The position numbers were made by a program, and so were the translations under genes. 64,000 nt of DNA, from NCBI GenBank assembly GCA_016708875.1, contig JADJFA010000012.1, forward strand, positions 186,001 to 250,000, given 5' to 3'. This DNA comes from Lewinellaceae bacterium. GTDB taxonomy: Bacteria > Bacteroidota > Bacteroidia > Chitinophagales > Saprospiraceae. The notes beneath the pieces were generated by a model. It did not search any database. It saw nothing but the letters and a program-made list of their open reading frames with translations, and was not told the DNA's origin. Shown here piece by piece: positions 26,558 through 34,607 of the stretch (its first letter is position 1; every line of letters begins with the position of its first letter).

Positions 26558-28879
26558 ATGGCGAATTATCTCGACGAACTCAACCCCATCCAACGCGCCG
26601 CTGTAACCAACATCGAAGGCCCCGTGCTGGTGATCGCTGGCCCCGGCTCCGGCAAGACCCGTGTGCTCACCTATCGCATCGCACACCTATTGCAGAGCCA
26701 TGTGCCACCCCGCGAAATACTCGCGCTTACGTTTACCAACAAGAGCGCGAGAGAGATGAAAGACCGGATTGAACGGGTGGTAGGTGCTTCGGCACAGCAG
26801 GTATGGGCCGGCACGTTCCACTCCATTTTTGCCCGAATCTTGCGCTATGAGGCGGACAAAATCGGCTACCCTTCCTCCTTTACAATCTACGATACGGACG
26901 ATACTACGAGTGTGCTAAAGGCCATTATCAAAGAAATGAACCTCGACCCCACGGTGTACAATCCTTCTGCCGTGCGCTCGCGTATTTCGCTCTGTAAGAG
27001 CAATTTGATAACGCCCCCGCTCTATCGACAAAATACCGAGATGATGCAGCAGGACCGTGCGGCCCGACGTCCTTACATCGTTGACATTTATGAAAAATAT
27101 ATTGCCCGATGCTTCCGCTCCGGAGCAATGGATTTTGATGATTTGCTTTACCAACTTTACCGGCTTTTCCAGCAAAACCCCGACAATGTGGTGGACAAGT
27201 ATCGGCGCCGGTTTCGGTATGTCCATGTGGATGAGTTTCAGGACACCAACTTTTTGCAATACGCCATCCTGCGCCAATTGGTAAAATACGAGGGCAGCCC
27301 CGAAAACATTTTCATCGTGGGCGACGACGCCCAGAGCATTTATGCCTTCCGGGGCGCGACCATTGACAATATCCTTGATTTTGAAAAGGACTACCCCGCG
27401 CTGAAAACTTTCAAACTTGAACAGAACTATCGGAGTACACACCATATCGTGGCAGCGGCCAACGAAGTCATTTCCTACAACCGTCGGCAATTGCAAAAAA
27501 CCATCTGGACCGACCGGGAAGACCGCCAGAAAATCAAACTCCTCAAATGCGTCACCGACGATGAGGAGGCCCGCCGTGTGGCCGATTTGATTTTGGAACA
27601 AAAACACCGCTATCACCTGCCCAATTCGGACATTGCCGTATTGTACCGCACCAACGCACAGAGCCGAAAATTTGAGGAGCACCTGCGCCGACTCAACATC
27701 GCCTACCGCGTTTTTGGCGGCATGTCGTTCTACCAGCGTAAGGAGGTAAAAGACCTCGTGGCTTACCTCCGCCTGGCCGTAAATCCCCGCGACGAGGAAG
27801 CCCTGCGCCGCGCAATCAACTTCCCCACCCGCGGCATCAGCGACACAACGCTGGAAAAACTCAGTGCCATAGCAGGAGCAGCCAACATTACCATGTGGGA
27901 AGCCATGCTCAGCCCTGCCCTTGAAGTGACGGATCGCGCCCGAAAGGCTATGGCCGGTTTCCGAAACATGGTGGAAGACTGGCAACGACGCGCCGCCACT
28001 GAATCAGCCTACAAACTCGCCGCAGAAATTCTCCGAAAATCAGGCCTCCACGATCTGCTCAAAAGCGACAACAGCCCGGAAGGCATAGGGCGCATGGAAA
28101 ACGTGAATGCCGTGCTGGATGCTATTTCTGAGTTTGTGGATACGCAAACAAATACTGAGGGCCTCACTTCAAGTGAGGCCCTCAGTTCAACTGAATCATC
28201 CCTCGCCGCCTACCTCCAAACCATCACCCTCCTCACAGATGCCGATGAAAAAGCGGAAGGCTCAGACTACATTACACTCATGAGCGTCCATGCTGCCAAA
28301 GGCCTGGAATACAAAAGTGTCTTTGTAACAGGTCTGGAAGAACAACTTTTTCCTTCTTTCATGTCCCTGGAAGATCCAAAAGGCTTGGACGAGGAGCGCA
28401 GGCTTTTTTACGTCGCCATCACAAGGGCAAAGGAGTTTCTGACCATTAGTTTTGCCCAGAACAGATACCGATACGGACAAATACGTGCAAATGAGCCTTC
28501 ACGTTTTCTGGAAGAAATTGACCTGAAAAACTTTGATATGGTGGGCGGAATGGGAGCCGCGCGTATTGGCACTCCGGCCTATAATGCTGTGCAGGAAAGT
28601 GGTTATTCACGGGGTGCAAGCGTGAGCGGAAATTTTGCTAACCCGCGTATTTTGAAGATGAACCCACCTGCAACCGCAGCGCTGGCCAATTTCAAGGCCT
28701 CTCCGATAGAAGATCTTGTGGCAGATGCCAAAGTGGTTCACCAGAAATTTGGCGAAGGCAAAATCGTGAGTGTAGAAGGCCCGAAAGACAACCGTGTTGC
28801 CACCATCCAATTCCAAAACGACGAAATGCCGGAGCGACGAATCGTGCTAAAGTTTGCGAAATTGCAGGTGTTGCAGTAA
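26558..28879 (+). CDS. pcrA: UvrD/PcrA-type superfamily 1 DNA helicase
   Basis: This 773-residue ATP-dependent 3'-5' helicase acts in DNA repair. Motifs in order: Q-motif LNPIQRAAV, Walker A AGPGSGKTR (residues 27-35), Ia TFTNKSAREMK, II VDEFQDTN, III GDDAQSIYAFRGA, IV EQNYRST, V VHAAKGLEYKSVFV, VI LFYVAITRAKE. The C-terminal VVHQKFGEGKIVSVEG is the usual PcrA/UvrD RNA-polymerase-binding Tudor-like domain. A short Ser/Thr/Glu-rich insert at residues about 532-544 is encoded by a perfect DNA palindrome (28154-28186). The gene is preceded by a long inverted repeat. Confidence 0.94.
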   Translation: MANYLDELNPIQRAAVTNIEGPVLVIAGPGSGKTRVLTYRIAHLLQSHVPPREILALTFTNKSAREMKDRIERVVGASAQQVWAGTFHSIFARILRYEADKIGYPSSFTIYDTDDTTSVLKAIIKEMNLDPTVYNPSAVRSRISLCKSNLITPPLYRQNTEMMQQDRAARRPYIVDIYEKYIARCFRSGAMDFDDLLYQLYRLFQQNPDNVVDKYRRRFRYVHVDEFQDTNFLQYAILRQLVKYEGSPENIFIVGDDAQSIYAFRGATIDNILDFEKDYPALKTFKLEQNYRSTHHIVAAANEVISYNRRQLQKTIWTDREDRQKIKLLKCVTDDEEARRVADLILEQKHRYHLPNSDIAVLYRTNAQSRKFEEHLRRLNIAYRVFGGMSFYQRKEVKDLVAYLRLAVNPRDEEALRRAINFPTRGISDTTLEKLSAIAGAANITMWEAMLSPALEVTDRARKAMAGFRNMVEDWQRRAATESAYKLAAEILRKSGLHDLLKSDNSPEGIGRMENVNAVLDAISEFVDTQTNTEGLTSSEALSSTESSLAAYLQTITLLTDADEKAEGSDYITLMSVHAAKGLEYKSVFVTGLEEQLFPSFMSLEDPKGLDEERRLFYVAITRAKEFLTISFAQNRYRYGQIRANEPSRFLEEIDLKNFDMVGGMGAARIGTPAYNAVQESGYSRGASVSGNFANPRILKMNPPATAALANFKASPIEDLVADAKVVHQKFGEGKIVSVEGPKDNRVATIQFQNDEMPERRIVLKFAKLQVLQ
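28154..28186. repeat. Perfect 33-base palindrome inside the helicase coding sequence
   Basis: Arms 28154-28169 and 28171-28186 are exact complements around one base. It is in frame and encodes about 11 residues (TEGLTSSEALS region) between conserved helicase segments. It resembles an in-frame palindromic element more than normal coding sequence. Confidence 0.85.
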
Positions 28880-28913
28880 AATTGCAGGCAAATTTTTTAA
28901 CCCGCCGCAGCTT

Positions 28914-29837
28914 ATGCAACCCGTTTCCATTTTTATCGCCTATTCGCACAGCGACAAGGACTTGAAAGACAAGCTGCGTACGCACTTGAAACCCTTGTTG
29001 CCAAATCGGGCCGAGATTTGGGACGACTATGACATTGCCGCTGGCCAAAACTGGGACGAAAGCATTAAAGAGAACCTGTACAAGGCCGATATTGTGCTGC
29101 TTTTAGTAAGTTCTGATTCCCTGGGTTCCGAATATTTTTATGGTCAGGAAGTGCGTGTTTCGCTCGATAGGCACGCCCGAAAAGAAACGGTGGTCGTGCC
29201 TGTCATTTTACGACCCTGCATGTGGCAACTTACCCCTTTGAGCGCCATCGAAGCCCTACCAGACAAAGGAAAGCCTGTTATTGATTGGGGCAACCTGGAC
29301 GCGGCTTTTAACAGCGTGGCGAATTCGCTCGACAAAATCATTGAACAACGACTCTCCCGACACAAAAAACTGTCCGCCCCACCAAAGCCTGTCGAAGTCG
29401 TTCAGGAGGCCATCTCAGAAGCCGTTCCTACCACAACCGTGCAGACTATTCCACAAAACAGCAACAGTTGGGTTCGTCCGGTGAGCATTGTAGGCGTTGC
29501 ATTGTTGTCCGTTTTTTTGATCTGGAAAGTTACACGGGCAGAATCCAAAAAACCGGCGTCCAGGGAAAATGAAACGGAGGCTTGGAATCTGGTACAATCG
29601 GAGCATTCTATTCCCGCCTACCAGCGTTATAAAAAAACATTCCCGAATGGGAAAAATTCAGGATCGGCGCAAGACAGCATAGATGTTATGGAACGTCGGG
29701 TTGACAAATACTTGAACGACGCTAAGGTGATGCAGAAACGCCTACCCAAAGATGCTTTGGAGATATTGAAAAAGGCCCGTCGCCTCAACCCCGACGACGA
29801 GCGTATCCGTCAACTTCAAAAACAATTAGATCAATGA
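28914..29837 (+). CDS. TIR-domain membrane protein with C-terminal TPR-like region
   Basis: This is a 307-residue protein. Residues 3-145 form a TIR domain (VSIFIAYSHSDKDLKDKLRT, IWDDYDIAAGQNWDE, IVLLLVSSDSLGSEYFYGQE); Glu79 in YFYGQEV is at the position of the catalytic Glu of NAD-consuming bacterial TIR domains. One membrane segment follows (about 188-206, SIVGVALLSVFLIWKV). The tail (about 220-307) is helical and resembles a TPR (DALEILKKARRLNPDDERIR). The TIR part would face the cytoplasm and the tail the periplasm. Start at 28914 was chosen because it opens the domain. The stop overlaps the start of the next gene by ATGA. Confidence 0.85.
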   Translation: MQPVSIFIAYSHSDKDLKDKLRTHLKPLLPNRAEIWDDYDIAAGQNWDESIKENLYKADIVLLLVSSDSLGSEYFYGQEVRVSLDRHARKETVVVPVILRPCMWQLTPLSAIEALPDKGKPVIDWGNLDAAFNSVANSLDKIIEQRLSRHKKLSAPPKPVEVVQEAISEAVPTTTVQTIPQNSNSWVRPVSIVGVALLSVFLIWKVTRAESKKPASRENETEAWNLVQSEHSIPAYQRYKKTFPNGKNSGSAQDSIDVMERRVDKYLNDAKVMQKRLPKDALEILKKARRLNPDDERIRQLQKQLDQ

Positions 29838-30784
29838 AATCTCTTTACTTTTTGTGCTACGCCATAATGCTGCTGGGAGCAAACGTCGTTCAGGCACAGT
29901 GCTACGAAAAAATGTTGCACGAAGGCGATAAGGCTTTTCATAAGGCTCAATACAGTGAAGCCATTGCCATTTGGGAAGATGCAAAAGAATGCTCCGACAG
30001 CCCAAAACCTGCCACCGATTTGAACAAAAAAATTAGTGAAGCAAGGGCCAGGATGGAGCCGAACAAAACCAAGGCCAAACCAAAAATGTCGGAAAGTACC
30101 GCGCCCAAAGCGACCGCCGACCCATTGTCAAGCATAAAGATGATTGAAGTAAAAGGCGGACAGTTCAACATGGGTGAAGGAAACGGGAACAAAACCGAGC
30201 AGCCTCCTCACCCGGTACAAGTAGGCGATTTTTCCATTTCAAAACATGAGGTGACGCAGGCCCTTTGGCGGCGTGTGATGGGTGAAAACCCAGGCAATAT
30301 GATAGACAAAGGTTGTGGAAATTGCCCGGTAGAAAGCGCTACCTGGACTGAAGTGCAAGATTTTCTAAGCAGGATAAGGGAGATAACTGGCACTTATTAC
30401 CGGCTGCCCAGCGAAGCCGAATGGGAATTTGCCGCTCGTGGCGGCCTGAAATCAGCCAGCCTAAAATACGCAGGCAGCAATGACCGAAAGCTGGTCGCCA
30501 AAGACATGACCGATGGCTGTTACCCTGTTGGGCAAAAAATGCCCAACGAATTGGGCATTTACGATATGAGCGGAAATGTGTGGGAAATGACTGCCGATTG
30601 TTGGCATCCCAACTATTCAGGTGCTCCAAGCGACAGTCGTGCCTGGTTGTCAAGCTCCTGCAAACAGTACGTGATCCGCGGCGGCTCCTGGTACGATCAC
30701 GACCGATGCCATGTGGCCAGCCGGAATTTCAATTATTACGACAATGCGAGTTCGGCAATAGGGTTTAGGCTGGCCAAGGATTAG
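29834..30784 (+). CDS. Exported SUMF1/FGE-type protein, coupled to the TIR gene
   Basis: This is a 316-residue protein with a signal peptide (KSLYFLCYAIMLLGANVVQA) and a TPR-like helical pair (KAFHKAQYSEAIAIWEDAK). From about residue 100 it has a formylglycine-generating-enzyme-like (SUMF1) domain: VKGGQFNMGEGNG, FSISKHEVTQALWRRVMG, YRLPSEAEWEFAARGG, IYDMSGNVWEMTADCW, YVIRGGSWYDHDRCHVASRN and GFRLAKD. In Bacteroidota this fold is often a non-catalytic binding domain. The ATGA overlap with the TIR gene indicates translational coupling, so the two probably work together. Confidence 0.85.
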   Translation: MKSLYFLCYAIMLLGANVVQAQCYEKMLHEGDKAFHKAQYSEAIAIWEDAKECSDSPKPATDLNKKISEARARMEPNKTKAKPKMSESTAPKATADPLSSIKMIEVKGGQFNMGEGNGNKTEQPPHPVQVGDFSISKHEVTQALWRRVMGENPGNMIDKGCGNCPVESATWTEVQDFLSRIREITGTYYRLPSEAEWEFAARGGLKSASLKYAGSNDRKLVAKDMTDGCYPVGQKMPNELGIYDMSGNVWEMTADCWHPNYSGAPSDSRAWLSSSCKQYVIRGGSWYDHDRCHVASRNFNYYDNASSAIGFRLAKD

Positions 30785-30794
30785 TGATTTTTAA

Positions 30795-30945
30795 ATTAAA
30801 CGCAAAACCGCAAAACCGGAGAACCGCAAAATATAAAACTGCGCATTATGATCCGAAGATGGTCAAAATCTTCCATATTCGAGATCAATCTTCTCGCGGT
30901 TTTATATTTTCCCGTTCTCCGGTTTTGCGGTTTTGCTGTTTAATA
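30795..30945. repeat. Inverted repeat between convergent operons
   Basis: Arms of about 50 bases (30795-30843 and 30895-30945) pair with a few mismatches; units of the type GCAAAACC recur in each arm. It lies between the rightward TIR-SUMF1 operon and the leftward four-gene operon and probably ends both. Confidence 0.8.
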
Positions 30946-30954
30946 TCCGAGCGA

Positions 30955-31956
30955 CTAATCCTTCTTTATAATAATCGTCTCATAATCCATACGCTGCGGC
31001 TTGTTGAGATAATGCGCCGCAGCGACTTGCGCCATACTTTGCATTGCGACTTTTTCCAACTCTCTGGCATCCTCTCGCTCTTTTTTTGCGGTATCCTGCT
31101 CATCTTTCTGCTTTTTGTCGATTTCCGCGTCAATTTTATTTATCAAAGCCATCGCCTCTGCGTGACAAGTGGAAGCGGGGTCTATCCTGCCTAGGAGATA
31201 AAGCCCGGTTTTGTAATCGTCTGCCGCAATCATGCTTTTTGCCTTGGTGATAGTTTTGGCACAATCCACGTTGATATGCTTTTTGTACACATCCACCAAC
31301 TTGGTTTTGGCTTGGCCATAGCAGGCAATGTCCTTTGGGATGGGCCACAACAAAGCAATGGCTTCGGAAGTCATATTCATTTGCGAAAGTTGGTTGGCTT
31401 GCTCCAGAATGGTGCTGCAATTGCGGTCGTAGTATTTGGCAATCTCCGTACGGGCCTGCTGCAAAAACACACCCCATTTTGAATCCTTGGTATCTATTTC
31501 GCTGATGGCCTTGTTCAAGGCTTGATTGCGTTCCTTACCGCTTCCCGTTATTTTGTAAGTAATAGTGGAAAAAATAACGCCCTGATCCACCGACTGTATG
31601 AACAGACTCAGGTTGCACTTTATGACCGTGAGGTTCTGCATCCCGGTATTGACTGTTTGTTCGTCATAAATTTCAAAACGCGGGTAGCAAAAGATGCCGT
31701 TGGCGAGCAGCATCATGTCAGCATCGTCGCCAATTTTCAGGCGGGATGCCGAAATTTTGGCTGTCACGCCATTGGCTGCGATTATACTCAGGAGTTTTGT
31801 TTCCAACTTAGGCGTATGGCTCACATCAAAACCTTCAAAACATTGGGGCATAATTAGCCCGATGTTCATCCATTCTGCATCGTTTTGCGCGCTGGAAAAA
31901 GGGGCCGACAGTAGCCCGATGGCGGCGATCAGGAATGAAATTGAGAGTGCTTTCAT
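30955..31956 (-). CDS. Exported protein of unknown function, last gene of the CsgG-like operon
   Basis: This is a 333-residue protein with a signal peptide (FLIAAIGLLSAPFSSA, before QND). I do not recognise a named family. The N-terminal half has alternating strands (KLETKLLSIIAANGVTAKIS, VIKCNLSLFIQSVDQGVIFS) reminiscent of the CsgG/TolB-N style fold; the second half is helical with TPR-like features (NQLSQMNMTSEAIALLWPIP) and ends in a charged coiled coil (KKQKDEQDTAKKEREDAREL). It follows the DUF6175-like gene by 9 bases. Confidence 0.7.
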   Translation of the reverse strand: MKALSISFLIAAIGLLSAPFSSAQNDAEWMNIGLIMPQCFEGFDVSHTPKLETKLLSIIAANGVTAKISASRLKIGDDADMMLLANGIFCYPRFEIYDEQTVNTGMQNLTVIKCNLSLFIQSVDQGVIFSTITYKITGSGKERNQALNKAISEIDTKDSKWGVFLQQARTEIAKYYDRNCSTILEQANQLSQMNMTSEAIALLWPIPKDIACYGQAKTKLVDVYKKHINVDCAKTITKAKSMIAADDYKTGLYLLGRIDPASTCHAEAMALINKIDAEIDKKQKDEQDTAKKEREDARELEKVAMQSMAQVAAAHYLNKPQRMDYETIIIKKD

Positions 31957-31965
31957 GGTTTTGTT

Positions 31966-32913
31966 TTATTTAAAGTTGATGTAGATGGTGCCTCCACGCA
32001 CGTTGCGCTCTGCCTTCATTTTGGCAGCAGCATTGTCAGTGGGCGAAAGGCTGTTGCAAAATTTTACGATTTGCTGGGCGAAGCGGTTGGGCGAAAAGTT
32101 CTTGTCTTTTTCGTCGCGCAAGGGGATGCGCACCTGATCGTAAATCAAGGAGAGTTTGGTAACACCCTGTGAGTGGTAATTGCCTTTGTAGGCATTTTTG
32201 CTCATCCAATCGTCAATTACGGCTTCCAGCATATCGTTGCCGGGGTTTACTTCGGTGTCGTAGTCGTATTCGGAATCTTCCTTCAAGCCAAAGATCACTT
32301 TGATAGGACGACCGTTTTCCACGATGTCGGTAAATTTCCCTTGCATCACGTTCAGGAAGTCCTCCAACATTTCAGGCTGTGCTTCGTCGGCCTTTTTCTT
32401 CAAGGCTTTTTCCACCAATTTGTCAAAATTGTCGGTGTAAAACTGCCCGCTCTCTTCCGTTTTATTCGCAAGTGAATTTCCTGTGAAAGCATCGTATGCC
32501 GTAAGCGTGAGGCGCATGCTGTTGCCACTGGCAGCCTTTGCGGCGTATGCTTCTACTTCCACATAGATATCTGCCCCGGAATATTCCACCAGGGTGGATT
32601 TCACGTCGCTCTGGGCGTCGCTGTTGAACAGTCCGTCTACTTCTGCGGCTTTGAGTTTGGCTACAAAATCCACGGTGGTAAAGCCACGGCTGTCAAATCC
32701 TTCCTTGACTTTGATCAGCGCCACCCGGCGGCTGATGTCGGCTTCCAGCACGGTGCGGAGGTCTTCTCCCTTATTGGCATAAGGAATGACCATAATGGTA
32801 GGCTGCACCTGGTTTGGCTTTTTAGGTTCGGTTTTTTCCTGGCTTTGCGCCACATTTGGGCAAAAAGCAAGGGCAAACAGGAGCACAATGGAACGTAATA
32901 GATTCATTTTCAT
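31966..32913 (-). CDS. DUF6175-like exported protein
   Basis: This is a 315-residue protein with a signal peptide (LRSIVLLFALAFCPNVAQS). The mature part opens with PTIMVIPYANKGEDLRTVLE and continues with FDSRGFTTVDFVAKLKAA and YSGADIYVEVEAYAAK, which fits my memory of DUF6175, a family next to CsgG-like genes in Bacteroidota. The PTIMVIPY strand is also how CsgG/TolB-N-like domains begin. It probably resides in the periplasm or at the outer membrane. Family assignment is from recognition without a search. Confidence 0.6.
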   Translation of the reverse strand: MKMNLLRSIVLLFALAFCPNVAQSQEKTEPKKPNQVQPTIMVIPYANKGEDLRTVLEADISRRVALIKVKEGFDSRGFTTVDFVAKLKAAEVDGLFNSDAQSDVKSTLVEYSGADIYVEVEAYAAKAASGNSMRLTLTAYDAFTGNSLANKTEESGQFYTDNFDKLVEKALKKKADEAQPEMLEDFLNVMQGKFTDIVENGRPIKVIFGLKEDSEYDYDTEVNPGNDMLEAVIDDWMSKNAYKGNYHSQGVTKLSLIYDQVRIPLRDEKDKNFSPNRFAQQIVKFCNSLSPTDNAAAKMKAERNVRGGTIYINFK

Positions 32914-32951
32914 GTAGGAGTTGTTTGAAAATTGATTTTCAATGAAAAGTT

Positions 32952-33437
32952 TTAGAACCCGAATTTGCGGATCACGCCTTCCTTTTCGAGGTTGGTGCGC
33001 AAGGATTCATAGTTGATGGTGATGCTTTTCTGGACCCGCTTATTCTTTTTGTCGTCCGATTTTCCAGCGGCAACAGGCGGTTGTTGCGCGGTGACGTAAC
33101 CGAGATAGCCGCGATCTCCAAAGAATTTTTTGAAATAGGTGGCGTGTTCGCTGCGCGCCTTCGACTCGTCGTCGATCATCGGCTTGCGAAGTCCGCCGAA
33201 TGCAGGAAGTCCTTTAAAAAGGATGGTATTAAAGGCGGTAACAAAGGCATCCTGTTCGGCATCTTTGTCAGTTTTGCCATAACCCATGGCATTCACCATC
33301 ACGACTCCAGTATTGGGACTGGAAACGAAGCTTACTTCTGCTGTTTGAGGGTAGGTGGATTTTGAGCCTGAGCAAGCCAGGAGGCTGAGGCACAACAGGC
33401 CTGCAAACAATTTAATAACGAGGTTGATCTGTGTCAT
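32952..33437 (-). CDS. LPP20-like lipoprotein
   Basis: This is a 161-residue lipoprotein: lipobox LSLLACSGS after the hydrophobic LVIKLFAGLLCL. The mature region has VMVNAMGYGKTDKDAEQDAF, a pattern typical of the LPP20/FlgP-like lipoprotein family (Gly-rich strand, then an Ala-rich helix). The C-terminus (KRVQKSITINYESLRTNLEK) carries an edge strand and helix. The start at 33437 is 6 bases from the stop of the CsgG-like gene, so the two are cotranscribed. Confidence 0.7.
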   Translation of the reverse strand: MTQINLVIKLFAGLLCLSLLACSGSKSTYPQTAEVSFVSSPNTGVVMVNAMGYGKTDKDAEQDAFVTAFNTILFKGLPAFGGLRKPMIDDESKARSEHATYFKKFFGDRGYLGYVTAQQPPVAAGKSDDKKNKRVQKSITINYESLRTNLEKEGVIRKFGF

Positions 33438-33442
33438 TTTGT

Positions 33443-34351
33443 TTATTTTTTTGTGGTGAGAAAAACGCTTTTCATATCGGTTTGCTTGGCAAAAAGTTTG
33501 TCGCCATTTTTGGTCACTTTGCAAGTGGCGATTTCGCCTTCAAATTTTTCGACTTTGGCCTGTGCTAATTCTAATTCCATTGTGGCTGTGGAGCCATCCA
33601 ATCCGGTCGTTTTTTTGGTTTCCTTGATCAAAATGGTCTGGCCTTTTTTTAACATAGCACTGGTGGCCTTGATTTGGAAGGATTTCACGGTTTCGCCCTC
33701 CACATCTACGAAATTGAATATTTTCATCCTTAGAGGGTGGTATTCATCGAGGTAATCCATCACCTGTTTGTAAAGGGCATCCTTAGATTTGAGTTTTGTC
33801 AGCTGGAAAATGTCAAGGGCTGCCTCTGCTGCTTGCACTTTGCTGGAATTATTTAAAAGCGGAGAAGAAGTATCGTCCATCACACTTTTTACATCGTTCA
33901 TAACCACCGCATTGCGCTGTGTTTTGGAGATAACTTCGCTGGAAAGCACCTTCCCGGTCGCAACATCTACCGCGCAGAGGTGAAAAACAGGGTTTGGAAC
34001 ACTAAATTTGTTGTTGCGATCAACGGCAACTACGTGGCCCAAAAACAACACCTGTGCACCGAGGCTGACACCCTGGTCCACCGTTTTGCCATCAATAAAG
34101 GCCTCGCCTTTCTGGAGCTCGCGCTCTTGCACCACTTGGCTCCACTTGTCGCGGGGCACTACATCGAATCTTCCAGAGGCGGTTACAGCGCGGTAAACCT
34201 CTTGAAAAACCTCGTCAGCTTCCGTTTCTGTTACACCAGATTTTGCAAAAGTGAAAGGAGATACTCCGACAATCAATTTGTCTTGGGCGGGGAGCAGGCT
34301 GGTCACAAAAAGTGCGCCCAGCAGAAGGAGGGGGAGTTTGGCTTTTGTCAT
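33443..34351 (-). CDS. CsgG/LpoB-like exported protein, first gene of the operon
   Basis: This is a 302-residue protein with a signal peptide (KLPLLLLGALFVTSLLPA, before QDK; no lipobox Cys). The domain begins KLIVGVSPFTF and has ADEVFQEVYRAVTASGRFDV, VVPRDKWSQVVQERELQ and GAQVLFLGHVVAVDR, the typical strand-helix pattern of CsgG and of penicillin-binding-protein activator LpoB (an oxyanion-free TolB-N-like fold). The C-terminal third is beta-rich (KKGQTILIKETKKTTGLDG). It opens a tight four-gene leftward operon. A secretion-channel role as in curli is not shown. Confidence 0.75.
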   Translation of the reverse strand: MTKAKLPLLLLGALFVTSLLPAQDKLIVGVSPFTFAKSGVTETEADEVFQEVYRAVTASGRFDVVPRDKWSQVVQERELQKGEAFIDGKTVDQGVSLGAQVLFLGHVVAVDRNNKFSVPNPVFHLCAVDVATGKVLSSEVISKTQRNAVVMNDVKSVMDDTSSPLLNNSSKVQAAEAALDIFQLTKLKSKDALYKQVMDYLDEYHPLRMKIFNFVDVEGETVKSFQIKATSAMLKKGQTILIKETKKTTGLDGSTATMELELAQAKVEKFEGEIATCKVTKNGDKLFAKQTDMKSVFLTTKK

Positions 34352-34389
34352 GATTTAAAAGTTTTTTAGTGAAGATTGGAGCAAACCCA

Positions 34390-34420
34390 GCACCAAAAAA
34401 ACATGGTCTTCTTTTGGTGC
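34390..34420. promoter_or_regulatory. Short hairpin in the gap between divergent genes
   Basis: Arms GCACCAAAA (34390-34398) and TTTTGGTGC (34412-34420). It lies just upstream of the CsgG-like operon and could affect its leader. Nothing else was recognised in 34352-34578. Confidence 0.45.
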
Positions 34421-34578
34421 AAAATTTAACTAATGTTTTCAGCGCACAATGGTACGAAAAGCTTGGTTACACAAAACCTATTATTGCAAAAATTTATGTG
34501 CTGCGTTGAGTCGGAGGGCGTGCGAGCCATATTTATTTTGTGTGTGCTGTCAGATGCCATGTACTGTGTGTGCTGCAT

Positions 34579-34586
34579 TACCTTTG
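34579..34586 (+). promoter_or_regulatory. TANNTTTG -7 box of the first metallopeptidase gene
   Basis: TACCTTTG ends 21 bases before the ATG at 34608 and supports that start over ATG codons further upstream. Confidence 0.5.
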
Positions 34587-34607
34587 GCCTTCAAAAATTC
34601 CTTTTCC

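Noticed and set aside
26915..27985. Open frame of 356 codons antisense to the helicase gene
   Set aside because: It mirrors conserved helicase motifs on the other strand and has no recognisable domain.
30955..34351. Curli secretion operon
   Set aside because: Only the CsgG-like fold is suggested; no CsgA/B-type repeat subunit, CsgE or CsgF was found.
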